NCBI RefSeq assembly: GCF_011801145.1
Contig: NZ_CP046172.1
Span: 4,774,001-4,838,000, forward strand
Reading direction: 5' to 3'
Length of the DNA: 64,000 nucleotides
Source: Nocardia arthritidis
Lineage (GTDB): Bacteria > Actinomycetota > Actinomycetes > Mycobacteriales > Mycobacteriaceae
The stretch's first letter is position 1; every line of letters starts with the position of its first letter. Positions 52,271 through 62,548 of this stretch are shown piece after piece. Under the pieces are notes generated by a model that saw only the letters and a program-made list of their open reading frames with translations, was not told the origin of the DNA and made no database searches. The position numbers and the translations under genes are program-made.

Positions 52271-52516
52271 ATGTCCTCTCATGAGGTTTCGCTTGCCGCG
52301 TGGCAGGCGTTCCAGGATAAGTACGGTGTGGGTGCCCTCGTCGACGCGACGGTGGTATCCGTGGTCCCGTTCGGCGCGTTCGTCGAGGTCGCGCCCGGAA
52401 TCCATGGTTTGTTGCACAAGGATTCCTGGGACCGGGCCCCGGAAGTCGGTGATTCGATGTCGGTTCGCATCGCTGAATGGGGACCGCCGCGACTGAGCGT
52501 CGCTCCGGCTCGATAA
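52271..52516 (+). CDS. Small S1 RNA-binding-domain protein
   Basis: An 81-residue protein that is almost entirely one S1 domain: GALVDATVVSVVPFGAFVEV then GIHGLLHKDSW and a final VRIAEW strand. It probably binds single-stranded RNA or ribosomes. AAAGGAGG stands eight bases before ATG 52271. It has its own promoter and structured leader, suggesting post-transcriptional control. Confidence 0.85.
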   Translation: MSSHEVSLAAWQAFQDKYGVGALVDATVVSVVPFGAFVEVAPGIHGLLHKDSWDRAPEVGDSMSVRIAEWGPPRLSVAPAR

Positions 52517-52654
52517 CACCCAGCGTGGGGCCAGGTTCAGGCTGGCCCCACGTCAGTGATCGTAGTCGGTCGCATCCGCGACCCCACCGTGTACAACTAC
52601 CCCCTTGGAATGATTGTCGTGAATGATGTTCTTCCCCAAAACTCCGCCACGCAA

Positions 52655-53398
52655 ATGCCGACGGTGACGGTCTCGACTTGCAGCCTGCCTTACCGCGACG
52701 ATGACACCTCGCTCGCGGGCGTGCTGTATTGGAGCAGCACTCCCGCTCCGGGAGTCCTACTCGTTCACGGAGGAGCCGGACTGGACCAGCATGCGCGCGA
52801 TCAGGCGCACCGCTACGCAGAACTCGGCTATACCGTTCTGGCCTGCGATATGTACGGCGACGGCGTCAGGGGCGACCGAGAAAAGATCCTCGAATGCCTG
52901 ACAACTCTGCGTGATGATCCGGCGCTGCTGGTCCGTCGAGCGACCGCCGGGCTCACCGCCTTGTCCGAATGTCCGGAAGCGACCGGTGACGCTGTGGCCA
53001 TCGGATTCTGTTTCGGCGGAATGGTTTGCCTCGCGTTGGCGCGATCGGGTGCGAACCTTGCCGCCGCGGTCAGCATCCACGGCAGCCTCGCGACGTCCGC
53101 CCCCGCGCGGCCGGGTGGTGTGAAAGCCAGGATCCTCGTCTGTCACGGCGCTCGCGACCCCCACGTCCCACTCACCGACGTCACCGCATTCGCCGAGGAG
53201 ATGAACCGGGCCGACGCCGATTGGCAGCTGATCATGTACGGCCGAGCCGTGCACGGCTTCACACATGCCCAAGCTGTATCTGGCGCGACACCAGGGGTAG
53301 CCTACGACCGATCCGCCGACCTTCACTCCTTTGCCGCAACCAAAGCGCTTCTCGCCGAAACCCTTCCAATCGGTGGCGGCCGTTCGCTACCTCGGTAA
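52655..53398 (+). CDS. Dienelactone-hydrolase-family protein
   Basis: A 247-residue alpha/beta hydrolase with a cysteine nucleophile: GFCFGGM (Cys119), the acid in HGARDPHVP (Asp168) and the base in VHGFTH (His200). It hydrolyses dienelactones or related esters. ATG 52655 gives the usual family start (PTVTVSTCSLPYRDDDT); ATG 52610 is an alternative, and neither has a good ribosome site. Confidence 0.83.
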   Translation: MPTVTVSTCSLPYRDDDTSLAGVLYWSSTPAPGVLLVHGGAGLDQHARDQAHRYAELGYTVLACDMYGDGVRGDREKILECLTTLRDDPALLVRRATAGLTALSECPEATGDAVAIGFCFGGMVCLALARSGANLAAAVSIHGSLATSAPARPGGVKARILVCHGARDPHVPLTDVTAFAEEMNRADADWQLIMYGRAVHGFTHAQAVSGATPGVAYDRSADLHSFAATKALLAETLPIGGGRSLPR

Positions 53399-53833
53399 CT
53401 GCTGGGAGCCTTGGTCTTCCTCACGCTCTCGATCGCGACATCGGTCGTGCTCGTCCTCGATTTCCCCGCCGCCCGAGCTCGGGTTCCACCTCGGCCGCCA
53501 GTTCCGCGATGCCGAAACCTGATGCGGCCGCAGGTGTCTCGTGAACGATCGGCACCGGACGCCCACCCTGAATTCAGAATCCGCGCATGACCGACCATGG
53601 TGCCTTCGGACCCGAACATCCCCAGATGGTGATGCCAGGAATCCCCGGCGGGCAGCCCATTCGGCCCACTGGGACAACGGCACATTGCTGGGGGCGATTG
53701 GGACACAAGACAATTCGGCCCATCCCTGCGTTGTAAGCTACTCGAGCGCGTGTCCTCATCGGCGATTTCGAACTCCCCTCACCGGGAAACCGGACAATTG
53801 CCTCCCCAGTTGTCGGCGCGTGAAGATACCGGA
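53399..53833. other. Intergenic stretch without a recognisable gene
   Basis: About 430 bases between the hydrolase and the secreted beta-helix gene. The short frames have unnatural composition (His/Arg/Pro-rich). No clear promoter or repeat was found; the lower GC near 53540-53760 may mark the border of an acquired segment. Confidence 0.4.
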
Positions 53834-55384
53834 ATGAAGATCGTGAAGCTCGGATGTCGGGCCCGCAGGCTCCTCTCCTCGATGAGTGTCGTCGCCCTCA
53901 TCTGCGCGGGCTTATCCGCCACCGCCGTGGGCTCCTCGACCGCTGTCGGCGGACCACCATCCGCGCCACCCCAGATCTGCGGCAATAGCGGCGTCCTCGA
54001 CGGTGGCCCCACCACGGCGCCCCCGGGCGCGATCGAGGTGCCGAAAGGCAACAACAAGGACGTGGACTTCCGGCAGGAGAACAAGACGTTTTGGTTCGCG
54101 CCGGGGGTGCACACACTTGACAGTGGCGAGTACGACAAGATCGAACCAGGGGCCAAAAGTACCTACATAGGGGCCCCGGGGGCCGTCCTCGATGGCCAGC
54201 ACTTGAACAGCTATGCCTTCGGCGGGTCGTCCGCCGGCGTCCGCATCGCCGATCTGGAGATCCGGAACTTCGGCAAGGCCGGCGAGAACAAGAACGCGGG
54301 TGTCGTCAACCATGACTCCGGTGACGGCTGGGTGATGGAGTCGCTCTACATCCACGACAACGCCGGAGCCGGCGTCTTCCTCGGCAGCGACAACGTGGTC
54401 CGCAACAGCTGCTTGAAGGATAACGGGCAGTACGGATTCAGCATGTACAAGGACCCGGTCCCCGGCAAGTCGTCCATCACCAACATCACCCTGGACCACA
54501 ATGAGATCGCCGGGAACAACACGGATGACTGGGAGGCGCGCGACACCACCTGCGGCTGCACCGGCGGCGGCAAGTTCTGGGATGTCCAAGGCGCGCGAGT
54601 CACCAACAACTACGTCCACCACAACCGCAGCGTCGGACTGTGGGCGGACACCAATGACATCGACTTCCTCTTCGACGGCAACTGGATCGAGGGCAATGAC
54701 GCCCAGGCGATCTTCTACGAGATCAGCTACAACGCGGCGATCCGGAACAATGTGATCAAGGGCAACAACATAAAGGGCGGGAAGGCCCGGATGGCCCAAG
54801 CGGACTCGTTCCCCGAGACCGCGGTCTACATTTCGGAATCGGGCGGTGACAGCCGAGTCTCGTCCACCAGCACCGGCACGCCCACAGTGGACATCAGCAA
54901 CAACCTGTTCATCGATAACTGGGGCGGCGTGGCCCTGTGGGAGAACGCCGACCGATTCTGCAACTCGCCGGCCAACACCAGCACGGGTTACTGCACTGCC
55001 GTGAACCCGGCGGTCACATTGGCCAAGTGTGCGGCCGGGACAATCGACAACGAGCCGTACCGCTCCGACTGCCGGTGGAAGACCCAGAACGTCAGCATCA
55101 GCAATAACGAGTTCCGCTTCGACCCGGCGCAGGTCGGTGGTTGCGATATCGCCTACTGCGGCCACATGGCCGTGCTCAGCAACTACGGCAGCGACCCGAA
55201 GTGGTCCCCCTACCAGGGCAATGTGATCGAGAAAGCCATCACGTTCAACCAGAACAACAAGTGGCGGGGCAACAAGTACATCGGCCCCTGGCAGTTCATC
55301 ACCGAGGACCAGGGCTCGCTGAAGGACTGGGCCACCTGGCAGGCGGCCCCGTACAACCAGGACGCCGGCAGCACCAAGCAGTAG
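53834..55384 (+). CDS. Secreted right-handed beta-helix protein
   Basis: A 516-residue exported protein. A Sec signal peptide (MKIVKLGCRARR, hydrophobic run to about residue 37) is followed by a parallel beta-helix domain: repeated turns such as IADLEIRNFG, ITLDHNEIAGN, VTNNYVHHN, IRNNVIKGN and ISNNEFRFD, as in pectate-lyase-like and polysaccharide-binding proteins. Pairs of Cys (CGCTGG, CDIAYCG) suggest disulfides. It is richer in Asn and slightly lower in GC than its neighbours. A catalytic centre cannot be assigned; a role in polysaccharide binding or cleavage is inferred from the fold. Confidence 0.82.
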   Translation: MKIVKLGCRARRLLSSMSVVALICAGLSATAVGSSTAVGGPPSAPPQICGNSGVLDGGPTTAPPGAIEVPKGNNKDVDFRQENKTFWFAPGVHTLDSGEYDKIEPGAKSTYIGAPGAVLDGQHLNSYAFGGSSAGVRIADLEIRNFGKAGENKNAGVVNHDSGDGWVMESLYIHDNAGAGVFLGSDNVVRNSCLKDNGQYGFSMYKDPVPGKSSITNITLDHNEIAGNNTDDWEARDTTCGCTGGGKFWDVQGARVTNNYVHHNRSVGLWADTNDIDFLFDGNWIEGNDAQAIFYEISYNAAIRNNVIKGNNIKGGKARMAQADSFPETAVYISESGGDSRVSSTSTGTPTVDISNNLFIDNWGGVALWENADRFCNSPANTSTGYCTAVNPAVTLAKCAAGTIDNEPYRSDCRWKTQNVSISNNEFRFDPAQVGGCDIAYCGHMAVLSNYGSDPKWSPYQGNVIEKAITFNQNNKWRGNKYIGPWQFITEDQGSLKDWATWQAAPYNQDAGSTKQ

Positions 55385-55485
55385 ATCCACGCCGGACCCG
55401 ACAACGGGCGAGTTGGGGGGCAGTTGCGTGGCTCAGCTGATCGAACTTCCCTTGCCGCAGGTGAATCTGGGTTACGGCGAAAACA

Positions 55486-55518
55486 CCGTCGCCGCAGCGT
55501 AATTCGATGCGGCGACGG
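55486..55518. repeat. Intergenic hairpin repeat, copy A
   Basis: CCGTCGCCGCA and TGCGGCGACGG form a perfect 11-base stem around an 11-base loop. It lies between the convergent beta-helix and DUF4345 genes, so it may act as a bidirectional terminator. Copies B and C are at 56693 and 57413. Confidence 0.7.
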
Positions 55519-55559
55519 CTAGTGCGGGGGCGTGAAGCCCTTGGGGGCGAGGCGGATTG

Positions 55560-55970
55560 TTATCGGGCCAGTTCGAGTAGGTCCGAACGGATCGGACGTT
55601 TCGTGATCTGTTGCAGCAGTGGCGAATAGATCAGTGGGGTGACGAGTTCCACGACGAGCATGGCGATGTAGAACCAGTGTGGCCATCCCACGTAGGCCAC
55701 GGTCAGTAGGCGGACCAGGCCGCCGATGAAGAACAGCAGCATGAGCAGGTGGATCAGGCCGGCGTGGCGGTTCAGGTCTCGTGCCGCCCATACGCAGGCC
55801 GCGCCGTAGGCGGCGAACAGCACCATGCTGAAACGGAGGTCGCCGTCGAGTGTGGCGTTCGGTGTATTCGCCCCGATGATCGTGTTCGGCCCGACGAATA
55901 TGTGCGCCAGCGCGATCAAGACGCAGGCGACGCCGAAAATGATTAGGTACCAACGCAATACGGTTTGCAC
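55560..55970 (-). CDS. DUF4345 small membrane protein
   Basis: A 136-residue protein with four hydrophobic helices and the start LRWYLIIFGVACVLIALAH typical of the DUF4345 family. GTG 55970 is preferred because AAGGGGG lies about five bases upstream; an ATG at 56009 would add 13 residues. It is in the cell membrane; function unknown. An imperfect palindrome at 56036-56055 precedes it. Confidence 0.75.
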   Translation of the reverse strand: MQTVLRWYLIIFGVACVLIALAHIFVGPNTIIGANTPNATLDGDLRFSMVLFAAYGAACVWAARDLNRHAGLIHLLMLLFFIGGLVRLLTVAYVGWPHWFYIAMLVVELVTPLIYSPLLQQITKRPIRSDLLELAR

Positions 55971-56035
55971 AACCGCCCCCTTCGCCGGAGCATCGTGTAC
56001 GCGTGTCAACTAGCTGGGTCGCAGCGTAACCGCAT

Positions 56036-56055
56036 TAGTAGACACGCGTCAACTA
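56036..56055. promoter_or_regulatory. Imperfect 20-bp palindrome upstream of the DUF4345 gene
   Basis: TAGTAGAC-ACGC-GTCAACTA has seven of eight arm positions matching. A related half, GCGTGTCAACTA, occurs 33 bases away at 56001-56012. It may be a TetR-type operator; no regulator gene adjoins. Confidence 0.45.
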
Positions 56056-56672
56056 TCGTGATTCTCGATGTCGATCTCCGCGAGCACCGTTCGGAATGTC
56101 ACCGACACTCGCCGTCCGCGTGGAACTCGCCCGGACGGTGCGGGATCGGTCTTGCGCGCCGGGATGGTATGCCGCCACCGGTAACGTGCTGCACGGGTCA
56201 TCTCGCACAGACTGCCGGGTGCCAATCTGATCGGCACCCGGCTCGCGCCGTCGGGGTCCAGAAAGTCCATCGTGCACGCTGAGCCGAGGCTCAGGGTTGC
56301 AACGACCGGCCCGAAACAGGGCACACAGTCGATATGTGGGCTGATGCCTTGCCCGGGGAGGTATTCGTTGACGATGACCTGATCGGGCGCGACATCCCAC
56401 TCCAGCCGCTCCGCCAATTCCCGCGCCCATCCGGGCAGCGGCGGTGCGGGCTCGCGCGCGGACACCGAGCGGCGGCCGTAATCGTAGCGGTGGCCGAAAT
56501 GCTGGACCCGGCGGCGCAATTCGCTCGACCACACACCTGCATCGATCGCGGCCAACACCGTTACCTGCTCCGATACCTCGAGCCAGTCCGCCCCATAACG
56601 AAGACCCTCCACACCCGCGATGTCATCGAATACCACCGTCACACGATCAACTGTGCCACCCCGGAACGACAC
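56049..56672 (-). CDS. AlkB-family 2-oxoglutarate Fe(II) oxygenase
   Basis: A 207-residue AlkB-like protein. The iron site HxD is in GQGISPHIDCVP, the distal His in RYRWRHTIPAR, and the 2-oxoglutarate Arg pair in RRVSVTFR. These enzymes remove alkyl groups from damaged DNA or RNA bases. The exact start is uncertain (GTG near 56645 would give TVVFDDIAGVEG). It is directly upstream of the DUF4345 gene but has its own end there. Confidence 0.82.
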   Translation of the reverse strand: MSFRGGTVDRVTVVFDDIAGVEGLRYGADWLEVSEQVTVLAAIDAGVWSSELRRRVQHFGHRYDYGRRSVSAREPAPPLPGWARELAERLEWDVAPDQVIVNEYLPGQGISPHIDCVPCFGPVVATLSLGSACTMDFLDPDGASRVPIRLAPGSLCEMTRAARYRWRHTIPARKTDPAPSGRVPRGRRVSVTFRTVLAEIDIENHDS

Positions 56673-56692
56673 CTAACGGGTGCGGCCGATGC

Positions 56693-56725
56693 CCGTCGCC
56701 GCAACGGATTTCGGTGCGGCGACGG
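56693..56725. repeat. Intergenic hairpin repeat, copy B
   Basis: CCGTCGCCGCA and TGCGGCGACGG again pair perfectly around 11 bases. Here it lies between two divergent starts (AlkB-like and VOC), so it cannot be explained as a terminator for either. Confidence 0.7.
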
Positions 56726-56904
56726 CGGATGGCGGCCCACCCTGGTCATCAGAGCCCGACTTGTCGACATCCTCGACCGGAAACAGGATGGGGCTCAGCG
56801 GATATCGGCGGCGGCAGTGGTGATAACGGCGTGTGATGAGTTTCGGTCACGCTACTGTCCGCACCGAGGCCCATCGAGGGGTCCGTGGCGAAGGAGGCAG
56901 GGCT

Positions 56905-57345
56905 GTGGCGATTCAGCGGATGGACAATGTCCTCATTGTTGTGGAAGACATCGATAGGATGATCGAGTTCTTCGTCGAACTCGGTATGGAGTTGGAGGGT
57001 AAGGGGCCGGTCGAGGGGCGTTGGGTGGAACGCATCATCGGAATCGACGATGTCCGGGAGGACGTCGCGATGCTGCGGACACCGGACGGCCACGGCAAGA
57101 TCGAGTTGGCGAGTTTCCATGCTCCGAAGGCGATACGCCCCGAGCCCGAGAACGCGCCGACGAATACGCTGGGGATCCGTCGGATCATGTTCGCCGTCGA
57201 CGATATCGACGACACCATTGCCCGGTTGCGCACCCACGGCGCCGAACTCGTCGGCACGGTGGAACAGTACGAGCAGATGTTCCGGCTCTGCTACATCCGT
57301 GGCCCCGAGGGCATCATCGTCGGACTGTCCGAGGAAATCGGCTGA
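56905..57345 (+). CDS. VOC-superfamily (glyoxalase-like) protein
   Basis: A 146-residue vicinal-oxygen-chelate protein: MDNVLIVVEDIDRMIEFFVE starts the first module and IRRIMFAVDDIDDTIARLRT the second. GTG 56905 has AGGAGGCAGGG upstream; the ATG at 56833 gives an unnatural leader. It is probably a metal enzyme of unknown substrate. It is convergent with nuoN. Confidence 0.83.
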   Translation: MAIQRMDNVLIVVEDIDRMIEFFVELGMELEGKGPVEGRWVERIIGIDDVREDVAMLRTPDGHGKIELASFHAPKAIRPEPENAPTNTLGIRRIMFAVDDIDDTIARLRTHGAELVGTVEQYEQMFRLCYIRGPEGIIVGLSEEIG

Positions 57346-57412
57346 AAGATATTGTGCCGAGCACGCATCGCTATTGCGGGGCGGCGCGGTGGGATAACCG
57401 GGTACGAAAACG

Positions 57413-57445
57413 CCGTCGCCGCACCGGATTACGGTACGGCGACGG
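57413..57445. repeat. Intergenic hairpin repeat, copy C
   Basis: CCGTCGCCGCA and TACGGCGACGG pair with one mismatch around 11 bases, in the convergent gap between the VOC gene and nuoN. Copies A and C also share the preceding GAAAAC. Confidence 0.7.
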
Positions 57446-57458
57446 CGGATGACAGTGC

Positions 57459-59075
57459 TCAGTGCACGAAGGTCGCGGCTTTGTTGGCGAGGTCGAGCAG
57501 CGGTTGCGGGAAGATGCCGAGGACCAGTGTGGCCGCGGCTGTCAGCGCTACCAAAGTGGTGGTCAGGAAGGGAGACACCACGATCGGCGCGTCGGACGGC
57601 GGATCGGTGAAGAACATCAGCACGATGACGCGGATGTAGAAGAACGCGGCGACGGCGCTGGCGATCACGCCGATGATCACCAGATATGCGGCCCCACCGG
57701 CCGATGCCGCCGCGAACACCGCGAACTTGCTGACGAACCCGCTGGTCAGCGGCAGACCCGCGAAGGAGAGCAGGAACAGCGCGAAAACCGTTGCCAGCCA
57801 GGGGGAACGGCGGCCGAGCCCGGCCCACTGGGACAGCGCCGTCGCCTCGTCGCCGGAGCCGTCGCGCACCAGGCTCACCACGCCGAATGCGCCGAGGGTG
57901 CCGAGACCGTAGGCGAGCAGGTAGAACAGGATGGCTCCGACGCCCTTGGTGTTGGCCGCGACCAATCCGGTGAACAGGAATCCGGCGTGTGCGATGGAGG
58001 AGTAGGCGAGCATCCGCTTCACATCGGTCTGGGTGATCGCCATGACCGCGCCGACCACCATGGTGGCGATGGCGACCGCGGCGAGCACCGGCCGCCAGTC
58101 GCCGCGCAGTCCGGGCGTCGCCACCTGGATGACCCGCAGCATCGCCCCGACCGCGGCGATCTTGGTGGCCGCGGCCATGAATCCGGTGACCGCCGTCGGC
58201 GCACCCTGATACACGTCGGGCACCCAGGACTGGAATGGCACGGCGCCGATTTTGAACAGCAGTCCGACGGCCAGCATGCCGAGGCCGAGCAGCGCCAAAG
58301 TGGTGTTCTCCGGATGCCTTTCGATGGCCTCGGCGATTCCGCTGAGACGCACCGTGGCCGCCTGCCCGTACAGCAGCGCTACCCCGTAGAGGAAGAACGC
58401 CGACGAAAACGCCCCGAGCAGAAAGTATTTCAGCGCCGCCTCCTGGGAGAGCAGCCGCTTGCGCCGCGCCAGCCCGCACAGCAGATACAGCGGCAGCGAC
58501 AGCACCTCGAGCGCGACGAACATGGTGAGCAGATCGTTCGACGCCGGGAACAGCAGCAGGCCGCCGACCGCGAGCAGCAGCAGCGGAAATACCTCGGTGG
58601 TCGCGATACCCGCACGGACAGCGGCCATTTCGTCCGCGCTGCCCGGCACCGACGCCGCCTGCGGGGTGAACGCGTCCACCCCGCGACCCCGCGCCGCCGC
58701 CAGACTCCAGGTGCCGGGACCGGATTTGACCGGCAGCACCGGTTCGGCGCCGCGTTCGGCGAAGAAGAACACGCCGAGCACGGCCACCACCAGGATGACG
58801 CCCTGCAGGAACAGCGTGACCCCGTCGACGGCCACCGAGCCTGCCATCGCGGTCGCCGATGTCCCCGACAACAGGATCACCGCGACCAGCGCCGCCACCA
58901 AACCCACGATGCTCAACGTCACTTGGATCCCGTACCGCAGCCGCCGCGGCGCGAACGCCTCGACCAACACCGCGACAACGCCTGCCCCGAAGACGATCAG
59001 CATCGGCGAGAGCAGCCGGTATTCGACGTCGGGCGCGGGCACAGCCGCCGCGAGAAGCACTGTGCTACCGCTCAT
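57459..59075 (-). CDS. nuoN: NADH-quinone oxidoreductase subunit N
   Basis: A 538-residue antiporter-like membrane subunit of complex I with 14 or so helices; it helps move protons as NADH electrons reach quinone. GAVPFQSWVPDVYQGAPTAV and the MLAYSSIAHAGF helix are the usual NuoN landmarks. Its ATG overlaps the nuoM stop by four bases. Last gene of the nuo operon, ending near hairpin copy C. Confidence 0.95.
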   Translation of the reverse strand: MSGSTVLLAAAVPAPDVEYRLLSPMLIVFGAGVVAVLVEAFAPRRLRYGIQVTLSIVGLVAALVAVILLSGTSATAMAGSVAVDGVTLFLQGVILVVAVLGVFFFAERGAEPVLPVKSGPGTWSLAAARGRGVDAFTPQAASVPGSADEMAAVRAGIATTEVFPLLLLAVGGLLLFPASNDLLTMFVALEVLSLPLYLLCGLARRKRLLSQEAALKYFLLGAFSSAFFLYGVALLYGQAATVRLSGIAEAIERHPENTTLALLGLGMLAVGLLFKIGAVPFQSWVPDVYQGAPTAVTGFMAAATKIAAVGAMLRVIQVATPGLRGDWRPVLAAVAIATMVVGAVMAITQTDVKRMLAYSSIAHAGFLFTGLVAANTKGVGAILFYLLAYGLGTLGAFGVVSLVRDGSGDEATALSQWAGLGRRSPWLATVFALFLLSFAGLPLTSGFVSKFAVFAAASAGGAAYLVIIGVIASAVAAFFYIRVIVLMFFTDPPSDAPIVVSPFLTTTLVALTAAATLVLGIFPQPLLDLANKAATFVH

Positions 59076-60664
59076 TTGCTGGTACCTCCTGCGTCGGCCG
59101 TGGCCGGGGTGTTCGGCGCCGGGTCGTGCACTCCGATGGTGGTGAGGGTGTTCGCGACGGCCGGATTGATGAAGTCCAGCACCGGTTTCGGGTAGACGCC
59201 GAGGAACAGCAGCGCGACGATGAGCGGCACCACCACGGCCAGTTCCCGTGGAACCAGGTCGTAGAGGCGCTCATTACCCTTTTTGACCGGTCCGGTCATC
59301 ATCCGCTGGTACATCCACAGCACGTACAGCGCGGCGAGCACCAGCGCGCCGGTCGCGATGACCGCCGCCGCCTGGTATCGGGTGAATGTGCCGAGCAGCA
59401 CCAGGAATTCGCTGATGAACGGCGCGAGCCCGGGCAGCGAGAGGGTGGCCAGGCCCGCGATCATGAAGGTTCCGGCCAGCACCGGGGCCACCTTCTGCAC
59501 GCCGCCGAATTCGGCGATGAGCCGGGTTCCCCTGCGCGACACCAGGAATCCGGCCACCAGGAACAGTGCCGCGGTGGAGATGCCGTGGTTGACCATGTAC
59601 AGCGTCGCACCGGCCTGGCCCTGGCTGGTCATGGCGAAGATGCCGAGGATGATGAAGCCGAAGTGGGAGATCGAGGTGTACGCGATGAGCCGCATCACGT
59701 CGGTCTGCCCGATGGCCAGCAGCGCACCGTAGATGATGCCGATCACCGAGAGCGTGATCACCAGCGGCGCATAGGTTTTCGAGGCGTCCGGGAACAGCTG
59801 CAGGCAGTAGCGCAGCATGCCGAAGGTGCCGACCTTGTCGACCACCGCCATCATCAGCACCGCGCTGGACGGGGTGGCCGCGACCGCCGCGTCGGGCAGC
59901 CAGGTGTGCAGCGGCCACAGCGGCGCCTTCACCGCGAACGCGAACATGAAGCCGAGGAACAGCGCGTTCAGCACGCCGGGTGTGGCGCCGAGGTGCCCGG
60001 AATTGGCCGCCGCCACCACATCCCGGAAATCGAAGGTGCCGCTGCCGTCGCGCGCGGTGACCACGTACAGCCCGATCACCGCGGCCAGCATGATCAACCC
60101 GCCGAACAGGTTGTACAGCAGGAACTTCACCGCGGCGCGCGAACGCTGTTGGCGCAGTTGCTGATCCACGGTCCGCGGCCCGAAACCGCCGATGAGGAAG
60201 TACATCGGCACCAGCATGGCCTCGAAGAACACGTAGAACAGCAGGATGTCCAGCGAGACGAAGGAGATCAGCACCATCGCCTCGACCATGAGGGTCAGGG
60301 CGACATAGGTGTGCGCGACGCGGGTGCCGCTGCCCACGGCGCGCTCGTCGTGCCAGCCCGCCAGCATCAGCAGCGGGACGAGCGCGGTGGTGAGCAGCAC
60401 CAGCACCAGCGCGATACCGTCCAGCCCGAGCGTGTAACCCGCACCGAAAGCCGGTATCCAGGAATGGGATTCGACGAATTGATACTGCGAGCCGCCGGGT
60501 TCGAAGCGCACCGCGAGCACCACAGCGAACACGAGCATGGCGAGCGCGATGGTGAAGCCGAGGCCGCGGGCGAAGGTGCGCTGCTTGGCCGGTACCGCGA
60601 GCACCAGGGCCGCGCCGATGGCCGGCGCCAGCCACAGCGTGGTCAACCAGGGATAGTTCGTCAC
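59072..60664 (-). CDS. nuoM: NADH-quinone oxidoreductase subunit M
   Basis: A 530-residue antiporter-like complex I subunit. [20 protein letters not shown] and [14 protein letters not shown] are diagnostic. GTG 60664, six bases after GAGG, is the likely start ([13 protein letters not shown]) and overlaps the nuoL stop. The much longer open frame upstream is a shadow of nuoL. Confidence 0.95.
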   Translation of the reverse strand: MTNYPWLTTLWLAPAIGAALVLAVPAKQRTFARGLGFTIALAMLVFAVVLAVRFEPGGSQYQFVESHSWIPAFGAGYTLGLDGIALVLVLLTTALVPLLMLAGWHDERAVGSGTRVAHTYVALTLMVEAMVLISFVSLDILLFYVFFEAMLVPMYFLIGGFGPRTVDQQLRQQRSRAAVKFLLYNLFGGLIMLAAVIGLYVVTARDGSGTFDFRDVVAAANSGHLGATPGVLNALFLGFMFAFAVKAPLWPLHTWLPDAAVAATPSSAVLMMAVVDKVGTFGMLRYCLQLFPDASKTYAPLVITLSVIGIIYGALLAIGQTDVMRLIAYTSISHFGFIILGIFAMTSQGQAGATLYMVNHGISTAALFLVAGFLVSRRGTRLIAEFGGVQKVAPVLAGTFMIAGLATLSLPGLAPFISEFLVLLGTFTRYQAAAVIATGALVLAALYVLWMYQRMMTGPVKKGNERLYDLVPRELAVVVPLIVALLFLGVYPKPVLDFINPAVANTLTTIGVHDPAPNTPATADAGGTSK

Positions 60665-62547
60665 CAGATCCTCACCGCCAGCAGGGCAGCGGCCAGCAGG
60701 GCCGCGCCGGTGAACATGGACAGGGCATAGGTACGCACGAAGCCGGACTGCACCCGCCGGACCCGCGCGGACAGGCCGCCGATGAATGCGGCGGTGCCGT
60801 TGACGATTCCGTCGATGCCGCGGTTGTCGAGGAATACCAGCGACCGGGTGAGGTGCTGCCCGGGCCGCATGAACGCGGCCTCGTTGAGCGCGTCGCCGTA
60901 GAGGTCCTGGCGGGCCGCGACGGTGAGCGCGGAGACGGCTTCCGGTGCGGTCTGCGGGATTTCGCGCTGCGCGTACTGGAAGTAGGCGGCCGCGACACCG
61001 ACCGCGACCACCATCAGCGCCAGCGCGGTGACGACGCCCGCGGGCACGCCGCCCTCGCCGTGATGCGCGCCGACGACCGGCTCGAGCCAGTTCTGCAGCG
61101 ACGACCCCCACACGAAAACCCCGCCCGCCGCAACGGATCCCACTGCCAGCAGGATCATCGGACCGGTCATCACCGCGGGCGCCTCGTGCGGATGGGTACC
61201 TTCCTTCCAGCGGCGTTCGCCGAAGAAGGTCAGCAACATCACCCGTGTCATGTAGAACGCGGTGAGCCCCGCGCCGGTGAGCGCGGCGACGCCGAGCATG
61301 ATCCCGTTGAATCCGCCCTCGTCGAAGGCGGCCTCGATGATCTTGTCCTTGGAGAAGAACCCGGCGAACGGCGGCACCCCGATGATCGCCAGATAGCCGA
61401 GTCCGAAGGTGATGTAGGTGATGGGCAGCAGTTTCCGCAGGCCACCGTAGCGGCGCATATCGGTTTCGTCGTCCATCGCGTGCATCACCGAACCCGCGCC
61501 GAGGAACAGCCCGGCCTTGAAGAAGCCGTGGGTGAGCAGATGCATGATGGCCACCGCGTATCCGGCCGGGCCGAGTCCGGCGGCGAGCACCATGTAGCCG
61601 ATCTGGCTCATGGTGGATGCGGCGAGCGCCTTCTTGATGTCGTCCTTGGCGCAGCCGATGATCGCGCCGAACAGCAGCGTCACCGCGCCCACCAGCAGCA
61701 CCCCGAGCCGCGCGCCGGGCGCGAGGTCGAAGATCGGCCCGGAGCGCGCGATCAGGTAGACGCCCGCGGTGACCATGGTGGCGGCGTGGATGAGGGCCGA
61801 CACCGGGGTCGGGCCCTCCATCGCGTCACCGAGCCAGGATTGCAGCGGCACCTGCGCCGACTTACCGCATGCGGCCAGCAGGAGCAGCAAACCGATTGCG
61901 GTGAGCGCACTTTCGCTGGCCCGCGGCGCGGCCCCGAATACGCCGTGGAAATCGATCGAGCCGAAGGTGGCGAACATGACGAACATGGCGATGGCCAGCC
62001 CCATATCGCCGACCCGGTTGACCACGAACGCCTTCTTGGCCGCGGTGGCCGCGCTCGGCTTGTGGAACCAGAACCCGATCAGCAGGTAGGACGCCAAACC
62101 GACGCCCTCCCAACCCAGATAGAGCACCAGGTAGTTGTTCGCCAGCACCAGCAGCAGCATGGCCGCCAGGAACAGGTTGAGGTAGGCGAAGAATCGCCGC
62201 CGCGCCGGATCGTGGCTCATGTAGCCGATCGAATAGATGTGGATCAGCGAACCGACGCCGGTGATCAGCAGCGCGAAACACATTGACAGCTGGTCCAATT
62301 GGAGGCTGAAGTCCACGTGCAGCCCGGCCACCGGCACCCAGCTGAACAGATTCTTGCCGATCGCGCGGGCGCTGCCCGTGCGGTCGAGCATGTCGAAGAA
62401 CGCGACGGCGGCGATCGCGAACGAGCCGAGCGCGGCGAGGGTGCCGAGAAAATGGCCCCACTTATCGCCGAAACGCCCGATCAGCAGCAGGATTACGGCG
62501 CCGGCCAGCGGCACGGCGGGCAGCAGCCACAGCGATGCGGTAACCAC
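60661..62547 (-). CDS. nuoL: NADH-quinone oxidoreductase subunit L
   Basis: A 628-residue subunit, the largest antiporter-like protein of complex I, with the lateral helix at its C-terminus. [20 protein letters not shown] and [12 protein letters not shown] are visible. The start is GTG 62547, one base after the nuoK stop. Confidence 0.95.
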   Translation of the reverse strand: MVTASLWLLPAVPLAGAVILLLIGRFGDKWGHFLGTLAALGSFAIAAVAFFDMLDRTGSARAIGKNLFSWVPVAGLHVDFSLQLDQLSMCFALLITGVGSLIHIYSIGYMSHDPARRRFFAYLNLFLAAMLLLVLANNYLVLYLGWEGVGLASYLLIGFWFHKPSAATAAKKAFVVNRVGDMGLAIAMFVMFATFGSIDFHGVFGAAPRASESALTAIGLLLLLAACGKSAQVPLQSWLGDAMEGPTPVSALIHAATMVTAGVYLIARSGPIFDLAPGARLGVLLVGAVTLLFGAIIGCAKDDIKKALAASTMSQIGYMVLAAGLGPAGYAVAIMHLLTHGFFKAGLFLGAGSVMHAMDDETDMRRYGGLRKLLPITYITFGLGYLAIIGVPPFAGFFSKDKIIEAAFDEGGFNGIMLGVAALTGAGLTAFYMTRVMLLTFFGERRWKEGTHPHEAPAVMTGPMILLAVGSVAAGGVFVWGSSLQNWLEPVVGAHHGEGGVPAGVVTALALMVVAVGVAAAYFQYAQREIPQTAPEAVSALTVAARQDLYGDALNEAAFMRPGQHLTRSLVFLDNRGIDGIVNGTAAFIGGLSARVRRVQSGFVRTYALSMFTGAALLAAALLAVRIW

Positions 62548-62548
62548 G

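Noticed and set aside
56749..58479. 576-codon open frame on the minus strand
   Set aside because: It overlaps nuoN out of frame and has an Arg/Gly/His-rich composition; nuoN motifs are unmistakable in the other frame.
57462..62286. Very long plus-strand frames opposite nuoN, nuoM and nuoL (577, 623 and 477 codons)
   Set aside because: Antisense shadows caused by high GC at third positions; composition is Arg/Gln/His/Gly-rich and without domains.
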